Shown: positions 23,573-34,263, counted from the stretch's first letter. The stretch: 64,000 nt of DNA from Nocardioides daejeonensis (GCF_003194585.1 NZ_QHKZ01000002.1:310001-374000), one strand, 5' to 3'. Notes: generated from the letters alone by a model not told the origin. Made by a program: numbers and translations.

Positions 23573-26230
23573 ATGAGCGAGAACCCCACCGAGCCGACCG
23601 CTGCCGAGACGACGCAAGGCCCTGCCCGGACCGTCGTCGTACCGGAGAAGCCGGCACTCGAGGGTCTTGAGCAGAAGTGGGCCGAGCGCTGGAAGCAGCA
23701 GGCGACGTACGCCTTCGACCGCACCCAGCCGCGGGAGAACATCTACTCGATCGACACGCCTCCGCCGACGGTGAGCGGCAGCCTGCACGTGGGGCACGTC
23801 TTCTCCTACACCCACACGGACCTGATCGCCCGTTACCAGCGGATGACCGGCAAGTCCGTCTTCTACCCGATGGGCTGGGACGACAACGGCCTGCCCACCG
23901 AGCGTCGCGTGCAGAACTACTTCGGAGTGCGCTGCGACCCGAGCCTGCCCTACGAGGCCGACTTCACCCCGCCGGAGAAGCCGGACCCGAAGAAGCAGGT
24001 GCCGATCTCGCGGCCCAACTTCATCGAGCTCTGCGAACAGCTCGTCGAGGAGGACGAGAAGGCGTTCGAATCGCTCTGGCGCACGCTGGGCCTCTCGGTC
24101 GACTGGGACACGACCTACACCACCATCGGCAAGGATGCCCAGACCGCCAGCCAGCGTGCCTTCCTGCGCAACTACGCCCGCGGCGAGGCCTACCTGCAGG
24201 AGGCGCCGACCCTCTGGGACGTCACCTTCCAGACCGCAGTCGCTCAGGCCGAGCTGGAGGCGCGCGAGTACGCCGGCGCCTACCACCGGGTGGCCTTCCA
24301 CCGGGTCTCGACGAGCTCGACCACCGAGGGGGCGAGCTCGACCACCGGAGACGCGATCTACATCGAGACGACCCGGCCGGAACTGATCCCGTCAGTCGTC
24401 GCACTCATCGCGCACCCCGACGACGAGCGGTACGCCGACCTGTTCGGCAGCACCGTCAGCTCGCCGATCTTCGGGGTCGAGGTCCCGGTGCTGGCCCACC
24501 CCGCCGCCGAGATGGACAAGGGCGCCGGCATCGCCATGTGCTGCACCTTCGGCGATCTCACCGACGTGCAGTGGTGGCGCGAGCTGCAGCTTCCGGTGCG
24601 GACGGTCATCGGCCGTGACGGCCGCTTCACCCGGGAGACCCCGGAGTGGCTCTCCGCCGAGGCTGCTGCCGCGCACTACGCCGATCTCGCCGGCAAGACC
24701 GCGTTCAGCGCCCGTGAGGCGATGGTCACGAAGCTCCGCGAGAGCGGCGACCTCGACGGCGACCCGAAGCCGACGCAGCGGATGACGAACTTCTTCGAGA
24801 AGGGCGACAAGCCGCTCGAGATCGTCTCCACGCGCCAGTGGTACATCCGCAACGGCGGCCGCGACACCGGGCTGCGCAAGGATCTCGTCGCCGAGGGCGA
24901 GCAGATCACCTGGGTGCCGGAGTACATGAAGCACCGCTATGACAACTGGGTCAACGGGCTCAACGGCGACTGGCTGATCTCGCGCCAGCGGTTCTTCGGC
25001 ATCCCGTTCCCAGTCTGGTACCCACTCGACGCGGAGGGTGAGCCCGACTACGACCACCCGCTGCTGCCCACCGAGGCTGAGCTGCCCGTCGACCCGTCGA
25101 CCGACGCCCCCCGCGGCTTCACCGAGGAGCAGCGGGGCAAGCCGGGCGGCTTCCTGGGCGACCCCGACGTCATGGACACGTGGGCCACCAGCTCTCTGAC
25201 CCCTCAGATCGCCGGGGGCTGGGAGCGCGACCACGACCTGTTCGAGCGGGTCTTCCCGATGGACCTCGCGACCCAGGCCCACGACATCATCCGCACCTGG
25301 CTCTTCTCCCGCGTGGTGCGCGCGCACTTCGAGAACGGCCAGGTGCCCTGGTCGCACGCCCTCATCTCGGGTTTCGTGGTCGACCCCGACCGCAAGAAGA
25401 TGTCGAAGTCCAAGGGCAACGTGGTCGTGCCGACCGAGATCCTCGACAAGTTCGGCGCCGACGCCGTCCGCTGGCGCGCTGCCATGGCCCGTCCCGGCCT
25501 CGACTCTCCGTTCGACGAGACCCAGATGAAGGTCGGGCGGCGGCTCGCCATGAAGGTGCTCAACGCCTCCAACTTCGTGTTGGGCCGCGTCGGCGCCACC
25601 GAGCTCAGTCCGGCAGCGGTCTCCGACCCGGTCGACTGCGCGCTCATGGGCCGGCTCGCCAAGGTCGTCACGGCTGCCACGGAAGCGTTCGACGCCTACG
25701 ACTACACGACCGCCCTCGAGGTCACCGAGCGGTTCTTCTGGGAGTTCTGCGACGACTACCTCGAGCTGGTCAAGGAGCGCGCGTACGACGAGAACGGCGG
25801 GCTGCGCACCGAGTCCGCGCGGGCCACCCTGGTCACCGCTCTGCACACCGTGCTGCGGCTGTTGGCACCCTTCCTCCCCTACGTCACCGAGGAGGTGTGG
25901 TCGTGGTGGCAGGAGGGCTCCGTGCACACCGCCTCGTGGCCGCTGGCCACCGAGCTCGGCTCGGCCGCAGCGACCGACCCGTCCGGGCTGGAGGCGATCG
26001 CGGCCGCACTGGCCGGTATCCGAGGCGCAAAGTCTCAGGCCAAGGTGTCGATGAAGACGGAGGTCGCCCGCGCCGAGTTCAGCGGCACGTCGGCCGCACT
26101 GCGGGCGATCGCCGACGCCGAGGGCGACCTGCGCCGCGCCGGCAAGATCGTGGGCGACGTGGTGCTCTCCGAGCGCGAGGACGCCACCGAGGTCACCGTG
26201 ACTGCGGAGCTGGTCCAGGCCGACGCATGA
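23573..26230 (+). CDS. valS: Valyl-tRNA synthetase
   Basis: An 885-residue class I synthetase. HIGH-type motif HVGH at 72-75, the [14 protein letters not shown] segment typical of the actinobacterial ValS form, an editing domain ([11 protein letters not shown]), and KMSKS at 609-613. The C-terminal coiled arm is short. A 7-codon tandem duplication in the editing region (24312-24347, [14 protein letters not shown]) adds a low-complexity loop just before the IETTRPEL strand. Part of the folC-valS backbone, but on the opposite strand to folC. Confidence 0.96.
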   Translation: MSENPTEPTAAETTQGPARTVVVPEKPALEGLEQKWAERWKQQATYAFDRTQPRENIYSIDTPPPTVSGSLHVGHVFSYTHTDLIARYQRMTGKSVFYPMGWDDNGLPTERRVQNYFGVRCDPSLPYEADFTPPEKPDPKKQVPISRPNFIELCEQLVEEDEKAFESLWRTLGLSVDWDTTYTTIGKDAQTASQRAFLRNYARGEAYLQEAPTLWDVTFQTAVAQAELEAREYAGAYHRVAFHRVSTSSTTEGASSTTGDAIYIETTRPELIPSVVALIAHPDDERYADLFGSTVSSPIFGVEVPVLAHPAAEMDKGAGIAMCCTFGDLTDVQWWRELQLPVRTVIGRDGRFTRETPEWLSAEAAAAHYADLAGKTAFSAREAMVTKLRESGDLDGDPKPTQRMTNFFEKGDKPLEIVSTRQWYIRNGGRDTGLRKDLVAEGEQITWVPEYMKHRYDNWVNGLNGDWLISRQRFFGIPFPVWYPLDAEGEPDYDHPLLPTEAELPVDPSTDAPRGFTEEQRGKPGGFLGDPDVMDTWATSSLTPQIAGGWERDHDLFERVFPMDLATQAHDIIRTWLFSRVVRAHFENGQVPWSHALISGFVVDPDRKKMSKSKGNVVVPTEILDKFGADAVRWRAAMARPGLDSPFDETQMKVGRRLAMKVLNASNFVLGRVGATELSPAAVSDPVDCALMGRLAKVVTAATEAFDAYDYTTALEVTERFFWEFCDDYLELVKERAYDENGGLRTESARATLVTALHTVLRLLAPFLPYVTEEVWSWWQEGSVHTASWPLATELGSAAATDPSGLEAIAAALAGIRGAKSQAKVSMKTEVARAEFSGTSAALRAIADAEGDLRRAGKIVGDVVLSEREDATEVTVTAELVQADA

Positions 26231-26288
26231 GGTGAGGGCCTTCCTCACGCAGAGGCCCGGCCCTGGGGGCCGCCACTCTCCTAGAGGT

Positions 26289-26362
26289 TCCGCCAGCCGG
26301 CGTTCCCCGCGCTGGCGGACCTCGTAGTAAAGGGCTCGACGGCCATCGGTCGTCGAGCCCTT
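26289..26362 (+). terminator. Double hairpin terminator between convergent valS and secreted-protein gene
   Basis: Two perfect stem-loops. TCCGCCAGC (26289-26297) pairs with 26311-26319. AAGGGCTCGACG (26330-26341) pairs with 26351-26362 around a 9-base loop. The second is flanked by A- and T-containing ends on both sides and could act in either direction. Its position 60-130 bp after the valS stop and just before the convergent gene's stop fits a shared terminator. Confidence 0.75.
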
Positions 26363-26375
26363 CGCTTCCCTCCGC

Positions 26376-27128
26376 TCAGCGGCGGCCGCGGCCCCGGTGC
26401 TTGCCGTGGTCGTGACCGCGGTGCTTGCCGTGGTCGTGCCGAGAGGACCGGTCGCCTCGGGACCGACCGTCGCGGTTGCCCCGATCGTGGCCGGGGGGCT
26501 TGCGATGGTCACTGCCCCGGCTGCCTCGGTCATGCCCAGGGGGCGTGCGGTGATCGTGGCCGCCCCAGCCGCGGTCGTGCCCCGGTGGACGCCACTTGTT
26601 GTCGCCCCAACGGCTCCGGTCGTGACCCTTCTTGGAGTCCCAACCGTTCTTCTTGCCGTTGCGGTGGTCGTCGCGATCGCTGCCTAGCCCCGTGCCGGGC
26701 TTCGGGGCATCCTGGCGTCGCTTGGCAGCGAATGAGCGCGAGCTCTCGCTCATGTTGCCCTTGCCGCGCGAGGTACGGCTGGTCTTGCCTGCCTTGTTGG
26801 CCTTGCCGGACCGCTTGCCCGACGTGGACGCGGCGGAGCGCGCCCGACTGCCGTTCGGAGAGCCTGCGTGGCCACTCTCCTCAGCTCCCGCACCCGAGGA
26901 GTCGGCGTGCGGGACGATCGCCGGCAGCTGACCGCCGAGCAGCCCACGGAGCCGGTCCTGCGCGGTGACGGTCGCCGGGTCGGAGCCACGAGCCTGGATG
27001 AGGATCTCTCCGTCGCTCCGACTGGGATCCTCGGCCTGGGCCGTGTTCACGTTGGAGACGAGCAAGGTGCCCGCAACGAGCGCGAGCGTCGCGAACGCCG
27101 CCAAGGGCGCGCGTTGCTGCTGCTTCAT
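26376..27128 (-). CDS. Secreted basic protein with His/Gly/Arg/Asp-rich repeat tail
   Basis: A 250-residue protein with the ATG at 27128 (MKQQQRAPLAAFATLALVAG), a Sec signal peptide with cleavage near AQA-ED. The middle is Ser/Lys/Arg-rich and looks disordered. The last 90 or so residues contain repeated PPGHDRG units (three copies) and HDHGKHRG units (two copies), giving a strongly basic, histidine-rich tail. No domain match is recognised. Histidine-rich tails can bind metals and basic ones can bind wall polymers or nucleic acid; neither is shown here. Confidence 0.75.
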   Translation of the reverse strand: MKQQQRAPLAAFATLALVAGTLLVSNVNTAQAEDPSRSDGEILIQARGSDPATVTAQDRLRGLLGGQLPAIVPHADSSGAGAEESGHAGSPNGSRARSAASTSGKRSGKANKAGKTSRTSRGKGNMSESSRSFAAKRRQDAPKPGTGLGSDRDDHRNGKKNGWDSKKGHDRSRWGDNKWRPPGHDRGWGGHDHRTPPGHDRGSRGSDHRKPPGHDRGNRDGRSRGDRSSRHDHGKHRGHDHGKHRGRGRR

Positions 27129-27266
27129 GTCTCTCCCCGACTCCCGAACGTTGGCGATGGGGTCCAGTATCACCGCTCTCCCCCGGCAGGAGCGAATCCA
27201 ACCGCGAAAAATGACCCGAACGGGCTATCTGGACCTGTCACCGGCCGGGCCGTCCCGGTCCGTGGG

Positions 27267-28535
<1,269 letters not shown>

Positions 28536-28574
28536 CGGCGTCTTCCTTCCTCACTACCTTGTCGGTTGACGGTA

Positions 28575-28611
28575 CCCCGTGTCCGCACCCGACGGGGGCA
28601 CGGACACGGGG
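28575..28611 (-). terminator. Hairpin between clpP2 and clpX
   Basis: CCCCGTGTCCG (28575-28585) pairs perfectly with CGGACACGGGG (28601-28611) around a 15-base loop, eight bases after the clpP2 stop. There is no T run, which is common for high-G+C terminators. It likely ends or attenuates the clpP1P2 transcript before clpX. Confidence 0.7.
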
Positions 28612-28618
28612 ATCGGGC

Positions 28619-29224
28619 TCAGACGAGCGCCGCCGCCTTGCGAGACTCCATGACTGCGTCGATCAGGCCGTACTCGACGGCTTGATCAGCGGTGAGGATC
28701 TTGTCGCGCTCGATGTCGCGGCTCACCTCGGCGACGTCCTTGCCGCTGTGCTCGGCGAGCATCGTCTCCAGCAGGGTCCGCATCCGGATGATCTCGTTGG
28801 CCTGGATCTCCAGGTCGGAGATCTGGCCGCCCTGGCCCTCCGTGTAGGGCTGGTGGATGAGCACCCGGCTGTTGGGCAGTGCGAGCCGCTTGCCGGGCGT
28901 ACCTGCCGCCAGCAGCACGGCGGCGGCGGAGGCGGCCTGCCCCAGGCACACGGTCTGCACGTCGGGCTTGATGAAGCGCATCGTGTCGTAGATCGCGGTG
29001 AGCGCGGTGAACGAGCCACCCGGGGAGTTGATGTAGATGGAGATGTCACGCTCGGTGTCCATCGACTCCAGACACAACAGCTGTGCCATCACCGCGTTGG
29101 CGATGTCGTCGCTGATGGGGGTCCCGAGGAAGATGATCCGCTCTTCGAAGAGCTTCGCGTAGGGGTCGATCCGGCGGATGCCGTAGGAGGTGCGCTCTTC
29201 CCACTGCGGGATGTAGTAGTTCAT
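28619..29224 (-). CDS. clpP2: ClpP protease subunit 2
   Basis: A 201-residue serine protease subunit. Catalytic triad visible as S99 (GQAASAAA), H124 (VLIHQP) and D174 ([10 protein letters not shown]). Starts [15 protein letters not shown] without a long propeptide, as in actinobacterial ClpP2. It forms a mixed tetradecamer with ClpP1. Three bases downstream of clpP1, so co-transcribed. Confidence 0.96.
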   Translation of the reverse strand: MNYYIPQWEERTSYGIRRIDPYAKLFEERIIFLGTPISDDIANAVMAQLLCLESMDTERDISIYINSPGGSFTALTAIYDTMRFIKPDVQTVCLGQAASAAAVLLAAGTPGKRLALPNSRVLIHQPYTEGQGGQISDLEIQANEIIRMRTLLETMLAEHSGKDVAEVSRDIERDKILTADQAVEYGLIDAVMESRKAAALV

Positions 29225-29227
29225 GCC

Positions 29228-29842
29228 TCAGGCGTCCTTCTGCTCGGCGGTCTCACGGGCGTTGGTGATGACCTTGTCGATCAGGCCGTACTCCTTCGCC
29301 TGCTGCGGGGTGAACCAACGGTCACGGTCGGAGTCGCGCTCGATCTCCTCCACCGAACGGCCGGTGTGGTGCGCGATCAGCTCACCGAGCTGCTTCTTGA
29401 GCAGCAGGCTCTGCTCAGCCTGGATCTTGATGTCGGAGGCGGAGCCGCCGATGCCGCCCGAAGGCTGGTGCATCATGATCCGCGCGTGCGGCAGGGCGAA
29501 CCGCTTGCCCTGCGTGCCGGCGCAGAGCAGGAACTGGCCCATCGAGGCCGCCAGGCCCATGGCCACGGTGGCGACGTCGTTGGGGATGTAGTTCATGGTG
29601 TCGTAGATCGCCATGCCGGCGTCGACCGAGCCACCGGGCGAGTTGATGTGCAAGAAGATGTCGGCCTCGGGGTCCTCCGCCGAGAGCAGCAGCAACTGCG
29701 CACAGATCGCGTTGGCGTTCTGGTCACGCACCTCGGAGCCGAGGAAGACGATCCGTTCGCGCAACAACCGCTGATAGACGTTGTCGTCGAGGCCGTAGGA
29801 CGGCAGTCCGCCGTTCATCTGAGGGCTGGGAATCTGGTTCAC
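29228..29842 (-). CDS. clpP1: ClpP protease subunit 1
   Basis: A 204-residue subunit from the GTG at 29842; an ATG at 29818 (MNGGLPSYG) is an equally possible start eight codons on, and neither has a strong ribosome-binding site. Triad S100 (GLAASMG), H125 (IMMHQP), D174 (SDRDRWFT). The sequence up to [17 protein letters not shown] is the family N terminus. Together with ClpP2 it makes the actinobacterial heteromeric protease core. Confidence 0.95.
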   Translation of the reverse strand: MNQIPSPQMNGGLPSYGLDDNVYQRLLRERIVFLGSEVRDQNANAICAQLLLLSAEDPEADIFLHINSPGGSVDAGMAIYDTMNYIPNDVATVAMGLAASMGQFLLCAGTQGKRFALPHARIMMHQPSGGIGGSASDIKIQAEQSLLLKKQLGELIAHHTGRSVEEIERDSDRDRWFTPQQAKEYGLIDKVITNARETAEQKDA

Positions 29843-29888
29843 GACACCGACATTAGACGCCAGCCCCGGCAATTCCACGGGGATCCGG

Positions 29889-30365
29889 TCAGTGTTCGCC
29901 CACAGCAGATTCGACCTCGCCGCGGAGTCGCTCCAGGGTCTGGCGCATACCGTCCTCGAGCTCGTCGGCATGAGCAGCGACGCCACCGAGCAGCGCACCG
30001 GCGAAGAGGCCGCTCATCCGGGTCAGGCGACGCGGGACCGGGCGACGTACCTCAAGACGGGTGCCGGCGCCGTCCGCCTCCAGCCGGTAGATCCACCGGG
30101 CACCGCTCGTCACGGTGTCCCACACCAGCTCCTGAGCGGGCCGCACCACACGCACCACGTTGCGCGTCGGCCAGACGACCGGGCCACGGCGGTTGACGCC
30201 GAGGTAGCACTGCCCCACCCGCAGGCCGCCGCGCAGCAGCGGCTGCATCCGCACTGTCTCCGGACTCCAGCGCGCCATCCGACGGAAGTCCGTCAGCGCC
30301 GCCCAGACCTGCTCGGGCGACGCGGCGATCCGGGTCTCGGCGACCAGCTCGCGGTCTGCGGTCAT
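29889..30365 (-). CDS. SRPBCC (START-like) family protein
   Basis: A 158-residue polyketide-cyclase/START-fold protein. The ATG at 30365 is chosen because AAGGAG precedes it and the fold begins at once ([21 protein letters not shown]). It contains W-S-P-E and [21 protein letters not shown] strands and a long C-terminal amphipathic helix ([20 protein letters not shown]). Such proteins bind hydrophobic ligands. It lies 32 bp downstream of the lipase-like gene on the same strand and is probably co-expressed. Confidence 0.8.
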   Translation of the reverse strand: MTADRELVAETRIAASPEQVWAALTDFRRMARWSPETVRMQPLLRGGLRVGQCYLGVNRRGPVVWPTRNVVRVVRPAQELVWDTVTSGARWIYRLEADGAGTRLEVRRPVPRRLTRMSGLFAGALLGGVAAHADELEDGMRQTLERLRGEVESAVGEH

Positions 30366-30397
30366 CGACTCTCTCCTTCTCCTCGACGCCGCGGGGG

Positions 30398-31543
30398 TCA
30401 CGCCGTCAGCCAGGACCGTAGCGCGTCGTGCACGGTGGGATGGTTGAGGAGGTCGAAGTGATCGGCCCGCGGGACGTGCACCCGATCGGCACGGGCGATC
30501 CCGCCCCTCCCCTCTCCGTGCGCGGAGGGCATCCGGACCAGCAGGTCGCCGAGGAATCGGCCGACCGGGTGCGCGGACGAGCGGGTGACCATGCCGGAGA
30601 CCAGGCGGAACCGGATGTGGGGAGGGTCGGCGAGCTCAGGCAATCCGTCATCGAGGTCGCGTACGCCGACCGATCGGTGCTCCAGGATCCGGCCGATGGC
30701 AGCGGTCTCGGGCAGACGGCCCAGGAGCGCACTCCCCCGCGTGATCCCAGCGGCGAGCGGGGCGCCGAGGTGCGGCGTACCCAGGGTTACCACGTCGCTG
30801 ACCAGATCGGTCCACGGATGCTCCCAAGGCGCCGCCACCGCGCAGGCCGCGCGCTGGATCAGCCCGCCCATCGAGTGCCCTACCAGCACGATGCGCTCGA
30901 CCGGCACCGGCCAGGCGCCGACCAGCTCCTGGAGCAGCGCGGCGAGCACCACGCCGTTCTCCCGCACCGAAAGACCGGTGTTGGCGCGCAGCAGCACCGG
31001 CGTCCATCCCAGATCCTCCAACAGCTCGGGCGTGCTGCGGCCCCCTTCGGGGACGCGCCAACGCCAGCAGCGCTCGTCCTCGGAGAGACCGTGCAGGAGG
31101 ACCGCGATCCGGCCGCGCGCCCCGGGGAAGGCCTCGGCCAGCTCGTCGAGCGGCACGTCGGCACCGCCCATGCGGACCGCTGTGCGGACCGCGAGCGGCG
31201 AGCCCTCGGTCACGAACCGGTCGCCGACCAGTCCGTTCAACGCGGAGCGCACGAACCGGCCGCGCGACCCGTGCTCGACCTCGGGGCCGACCCCCGCGTC
31301 CGCAGCGACCTTGAGCGACAACGAGGCGCCGCGGACGCCGACCCGCACCGAGGTGTGCACGATGCCAGCGATCGCGTCGTGGGTCCAGCGGGTCGCGGTG
31401 ACCGGAAGCCCGAGCCGCGGCTCGAGGAGCGAGAAGGTGCGGGCCGCGACGGCACGGTGCGTCTCGCGGGCTGTGTCGGCCACGAGCTCCTCCGCCGCGA
31501 CCGCCGCGAAGTGGTAGAGATCGAGCACGCGAGCCTCGGGCAT
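30398..31543 (-). CDS. Alpha/beta hydrolase, active lipase/esterase-like paralogue
   Basis: A 381-residue protein from the ATG at 31543, 7 bp after GGAGGAG. Residues 1-140 are a helical lead with no signal peptide. The hydrolase core has oxyanion-type LLHGLSED, nucleophile S224 in VGHSMGG, TLGTPHLGAPLA, and a C-terminal catalytic H362 in ADHFDLLNHP. The pattern (GTPHxG, DHxxxxxHP) resembles lipases and polyhydroxyalkanoate-type hydrolases. The upstream gene (31599) is a paralogue without these residues. A 28-bp near-palindrome lies 16 bp upstream of the start. Confidence 0.85.
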   Translation of the reverse strand: MPEARVLDLYHFAAVAAEELVADTARETHRAVAARTFSLLEPRLGLPVTATRWTHDAIAGIVHTSVRVGVRGASLSLKVAADAGVGPEVEHGSRGRFVRSALNGLVGDRFVTEGSPLAVRTAVRMGGADVPLDELAEAFPGARGRIAVLLHGLSEDERCWRWRVPEGGRSTPELLEDLGWTPVLLRANTGLSVRENGVVLAALLQELVGAWPVPVERIVLVGHSMGGLIQRAACAVAAPWEHPWTDLVSDVVTLGTPHLGAPLAAGITRGSALLGRLPETAAIGRILEHRSVGVRDLDDGLPELADPPHIRFRLVSGMVTRSSAHPVGRFLGDLLVRMPSAHGEGRGGIARADRVHVPRADHFDLLNHPTVHDALRSWLTA

Positions 31544-31558
31544 AGGACATCTCCTCCA

Positions 31559-31586
31559 ATTTGAGTGCACATATGTTCACTCAAAT
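31559..31586. promoter_or_regulatory. 28-bp near-perfect palindromic operator
   Basis: ATTTGAGTGcACAT pairs with ATGTtCACTCAAAT (31559-31572 with 31573-31586), with one mismatched pair. It sits 16 bp upstream of the active hydrolase ATG, between it and the stop of the paralogue. Length and symmetry match sites of dimeric TetR- or GntR-type repressors. No regulator gene is adjacent. Confidence 0.65.
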
Positions 31587-31598
31587 CGGAGAAGTTGG

Positions 31599-32528
31599 TC
31601 AAGCCAGCCAGCCGAGCAGCGCCCGCTGCACCTCGGGATGGTTGGTCAACGGCAACCGCGAATCCTCAACGTGCACCACGCTTGCCGTCGGAAAGAGCTG
31701 CTGAGCAGAGCGACGACGCAACCGGCTCCGATCCCGCCACCACAGCAACGAGCCCATCAACGATCCCACCGTGCTCCGCTCGAGGCGAGCAGGCCTGGTG
31801 ATCACCACGTAGCGCGCCGCCGGAATCGGCTCGACGGCCTCCGCCACACGGTCGCTGGTCACGATGCCAGCCAGCTCCTCGTCGAGCTGACGGCCCATCG
31901 CGAGCGAACCGGCGGGCGGATCGACCAGCAGGTGCGGCGTACCCAACAAGACGACGTCGCTGACCAAGCCCTGCCAGGGCGTCGCGGACCACGACCGCAC
32001 CGCGGCGGCGGCCCGGAGGGCGAGCCCTCCGTCACCGTGGGCGACGACCGCCACGCGCTGCACCGGCTCCGGCCAGTGGTCGACAAGCCGCTGCACCAGG
32101 GCACTCACCTCGGCTGCGCGGTCGACCTCCAGCGACGGGGGCGCGCAGCGGAGGTGGACCGGGGTCCAGTCCAGCAGCGACGCGAGCCGGGACGCATAGC
32201 TGCCGCCGGTCTGCTCCTGGGCAGCACTCCAACAGCCCTCGTCCTCGGCCGAGTCGGGCACCAGCACCAGGATGCGCGACGTCGCATGCGGGTAGGCGCC
32301 CAGGAGCCCCTCCTCACTGGGGAGGACGTCGCGGCCAGCACTACGCAACGCAGCCGACGTGCGGCTCTTGGCGACCGCACGTCCCAACGGGCCCGCGGTC
32401 AGCGCCAGTGGCGCCTGCTTCTGCACCAGGCGCCAGCCGAAGCCGGCGGTCGTGCGGACGAACGCCCAGCCGATGCGTACGGCGGCAGGCATGGCCGTCC
32501 GGTCGGCCTCGGGGGCTTCAGCACTCAC
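31599..32528 (-). CDS. Catalytically degenerate paralogue of the adjacent lipase-like protein
   Basis: A 309-residue protein (GTG at 32528; ATG at 32492 is an alternative). It aligns along its length with the downstream paralogue: LVSDVVLLGTPHL matches LVSDVVTLGTPHL, and both end in NHPxVxxAL-x-WL. The nucleophile motif GHSMGG has become AHGDGG, putting G165 in place of the serine, and the catalytic histidine position is R291 (DSRLPLTNHP). Both triad positions are thus lost while the frame is intact, suggesting a retained non-catalytic partner or ligand-binding protein rather than decay. A strong hairpin isolates it from tig upstream. Confidence 0.82.
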   Translation of the reverse strand: MSAEAPEADRTAMPAAVRIGWAFVRTTAGFGWRLVQKQAPLALTAGPLGRAVAKSRTSAALRSAGRDVLPSEEGLLGAYPHATSRILVLVPDSAEDEGCWSAAQEQTGGSYASRLASLLDWTPVHLRCAPPSLEVDRAAEVSALVQRLVDHWPEPVQRVAVVAHGDGGLALRAAAAVRSWSATPWQGLVSDVVLLGTPHLLVDPPAGSLAMGRQLDEELAGIVTSDRVAEAVEPIPAARYVVITRPARLERSTVGSLMGSLLWWRDRSRLRRRSAQQLFPTASVVHVEDSRLPLTNHPEVQRALLGWLA

Positions 32529-32616
32529 GCGGAGGAGTCTCCCTGCCCGCGTCCACCCTGGCAAAGCGACAGACCCGCATCGGCGCGCCGTACCGCCGCC
32601 TCGCGTGGGAAATACC

Positions 32617-32656
32617 ACGACCGCCGGCCGGTGCAGAGGCACCGACCGGCGGTCGT
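32617..32656 (-). terminator. tig terminator hairpin
   Basis: An 18-bp stem with one mismatch: ACGACCGCCGGCCGGTGC (32617-32634) against 32639-32656, tetraloop AGAG. It lies 17 bp after the tig stop and before the degenerate hydrolase gene, so it should end the tig transcript. Confidence 0.8.
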
Positions 32657-32672
32657 CGAGTTCAGCGAGCTG

Positions 32673-34061
32673 TCACTCGGAGTCAGCGTCGGCGTCGTCC
32701 GCGCCGGTCTCCTCGGCCTCGGCGGCAGGCTCACCAATGGTGCCGTCGGGCTGCAGGTTCTTGAGCTCCACCACGTTGCCGCTGGCGTCCTTGACGACCG
32801 CCGACTCGACGATCGTGGCCAGCGCCTTGCCGCGCAGGATCTCCTGCACCAGCTCGGGGATGTGGTTGTGCTCGAACATGTGGTTGGCGAACTCCTGCGG
32901 GTCCTGACCGGACTGCTGGGCACGCCGCACCAGGTGCTGCGAGAGCTCGTTCTGGTCGACGCCGAGCTCCTCGGACTTCGCGACCTTGTCGAGGATGAAC
33001 TGGGCCGCTACCGCGTCCCGGACCCGGCGGTCGAGGTCGGCCTCGAACTCCTCCTGGGTCTGCTTCTCGTCCTCGAGGTACTTCTCCATCGTCATGCCCG
33101 AGTACATGAGCTGCTGCTCGATGTTCTGACGACGGGCGTTGAGCTCGTCGGTGACCAGCGACTCCGGGAGCGGGATCTCGACCTTCTCCAGCAGCACCTC
33201 GAGGACGGCGTCCCGAGCGGCCGCAGCCTGCTCCAGGCGCTTGCCGCGGGTGAGCCGCTCGCGCAGATCGTCGGTCAGCTCGGCGATGGTGTCGAACTCG
33301 GAGGCGAGCTGAGCGAACTCGTCGTCGGCCTCGGGGAGCTCCTGCTCCTGGACCTGCGTGACCTTGACCTCGACCTCGACCGGCTCGCCGACCAGGCTGC
33401 CGCCGACCAGCTCGGAGGAGAAGACCTTGGTCTCGTCGACGTTCATGCCGGTCAGCGCCTCGTCGAGGCCGTCGAGCATGCCGCCGCGACCGACCTTGTA
33501 GGACATGCCGGTGACCTCGGCGCCCTCCACGACCTCGTCGTTCTGGCGGGCGGTCAGGTCGATGGTGACGAAGTCTCCGTCAGCGGCGGCGCGCTCCACG
33601 GTTTTGAGGGTGCCGAAGCGCTCGCGCAGGGCCTGCAGCTGCTCTTCGATGTCCTCGTCGGCGACAGCCAGGTCGTCGACCTGGGCCTCGACGCCGTCGT
33701 AGGCCGGAAGGTCGAACTCAGGCTTCACGTCCACCTCGGCGGTGAACTCGAAGACCTCGTTGTCCTCCAGCTTGGTGACCTCGATCTCGGGCTGGCCGAG
33801 CGGCTCGAGGGTGTTCTCCTGCAACGCCTCGAAGTACTTCTGCGGCAGCGCCTCGTTGATTGCCTGGTCCAGCACGGCACCGCGGCCGATCTGCCGGTCG
33901 ATCACCATCGGCGGGACCTTGCCACGGCGGAAGCCGGGAACGTTGATCTGCTTCGCGATCTGCTTGTACGCCGCGTCGAGGCTCGGCTTGAGCTCCTCGA
34001 AGGGCACCTCGACAGTCAGCTTGGCCCGGGTCGGGCTCAAGGTCTCGACGGCGCTCTTCAC
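32673..34061 (-). CDS. tig: Trigger factor
   Basis: A 462-residue ribosome-associated chaperone with peptidyl-prolyl isomerase activity. The N-terminal ribosome-binding domain carries the signature GFRRGKVP (about 43-50). The FKBP-like domain follows (GDFVTIDLTARQNDEVVEGA to YKVGRGGMLDGLDEAL), then the helical C-terminal arms. It ends in an acidic tail (EETGADDADADSE), common in actinobacteria. ATG at 34061, just downstream of two tRNA genes on the same strand, as in mycobacteria. Confidence 0.96.
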   Translation of the reverse strand: MKSAVETLSPTRAKLTVEVPFEELKPSLDAAYKQIAKQINVPGFRRGKVPPMVIDRQIGRGAVLDQAINEALPQKYFEALQENTLEPLGQPEIEVTKLEDNEVFEFTAEVDVKPEFDLPAYDGVEAQVDDLAVADEDIEEQLQALRERFGTLKTVERAAADGDFVTIDLTARQNDEVVEGAEVTGMSYKVGRGGMLDGLDEALTGMNVDETKVFSSELVGGSLVGEPVEVEVKVTQVQEQELPEADDEFAQLASEFDTIAELTDDLRERLTRGKRLEQAAAARDAVLEVLLEKVEIPLPESLVTDELNARRQNIEQQLMYSGMTMEKYLEDEKQTQEEFEADLDRRVRDAVAAQFILDKVAKSEELGVDQNELSQHLVRRAQQSGQDPQEFANHMFEHNHIPELVQEILRGKALATIVESAVVKDASGNVVELKNLQPDGTIGEPAAEAEETGADDADADSE

Positions 34062-34094
34062 AGGTGGTCTCCTCTGGTTCGGGTGGTACTCGTG

Positions 34095-34167
34095 TCGGGG
34101 CGACAGGACTCGAACCTGCGATCTCCTGCTCCCAAAGCAGGCGCGCTAGCCACTACGCTACGCCCCG
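34095..34167 (-). tRNA. tRNA-Pro (UGG)
   Basis: Reading the minus strand, a 7-bp acceptor stem (CGGGGCG/CGCCCCG), D-arm, anticodon stem CCTGC/GCAGG with loop TTTGGGA (anticodon UGG), and T-arm GCAGG-TTCGAGT-CCTGT fold into a standard cloverleaf of 73 nt. CCA is not encoded. Confidence 0.95.
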
Positions 34168-34189
34168 CCAGGGCCCCGGTTCGGGCCCC

Positions 34190-34263
34190 TGGAGCGGATG
34201 ACGGGAATCGAACCCGCGTAATCAGTTTGGAAGACTGAGGCTCTACCATTGAGCTACATCCGC
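34190..34263 (-). tRNA. tRNA-Gly (UCC)
   Basis: Minus-strand cloverleaf: acceptor GCGGATG/CATCCGC, anticodon stem TCAGT/ACTGA with loop CTTCCAA (anticodon UCC), T-arm GCGGG-TTCGATT-CCCGT. CCA is encoded at the 3' end (34190-34192 on the minus strand), unlike the neighbouring tRNA-Pro. Confidence 0.95.

Noticed and set aside
24392..26533. 713-codon frame antisense to valS
   Set aside because: Antisense to a clear synthetase gene; no motifs.
31638..34238. 866-codon plus-strand open frame across the degenerate hydrolase, tig and the tRNAs
   Set aside because: It crosses two real genes and tRNA genes on the other strand and contains long Leu/Asp/Val repeats from reverse-complemented codons.
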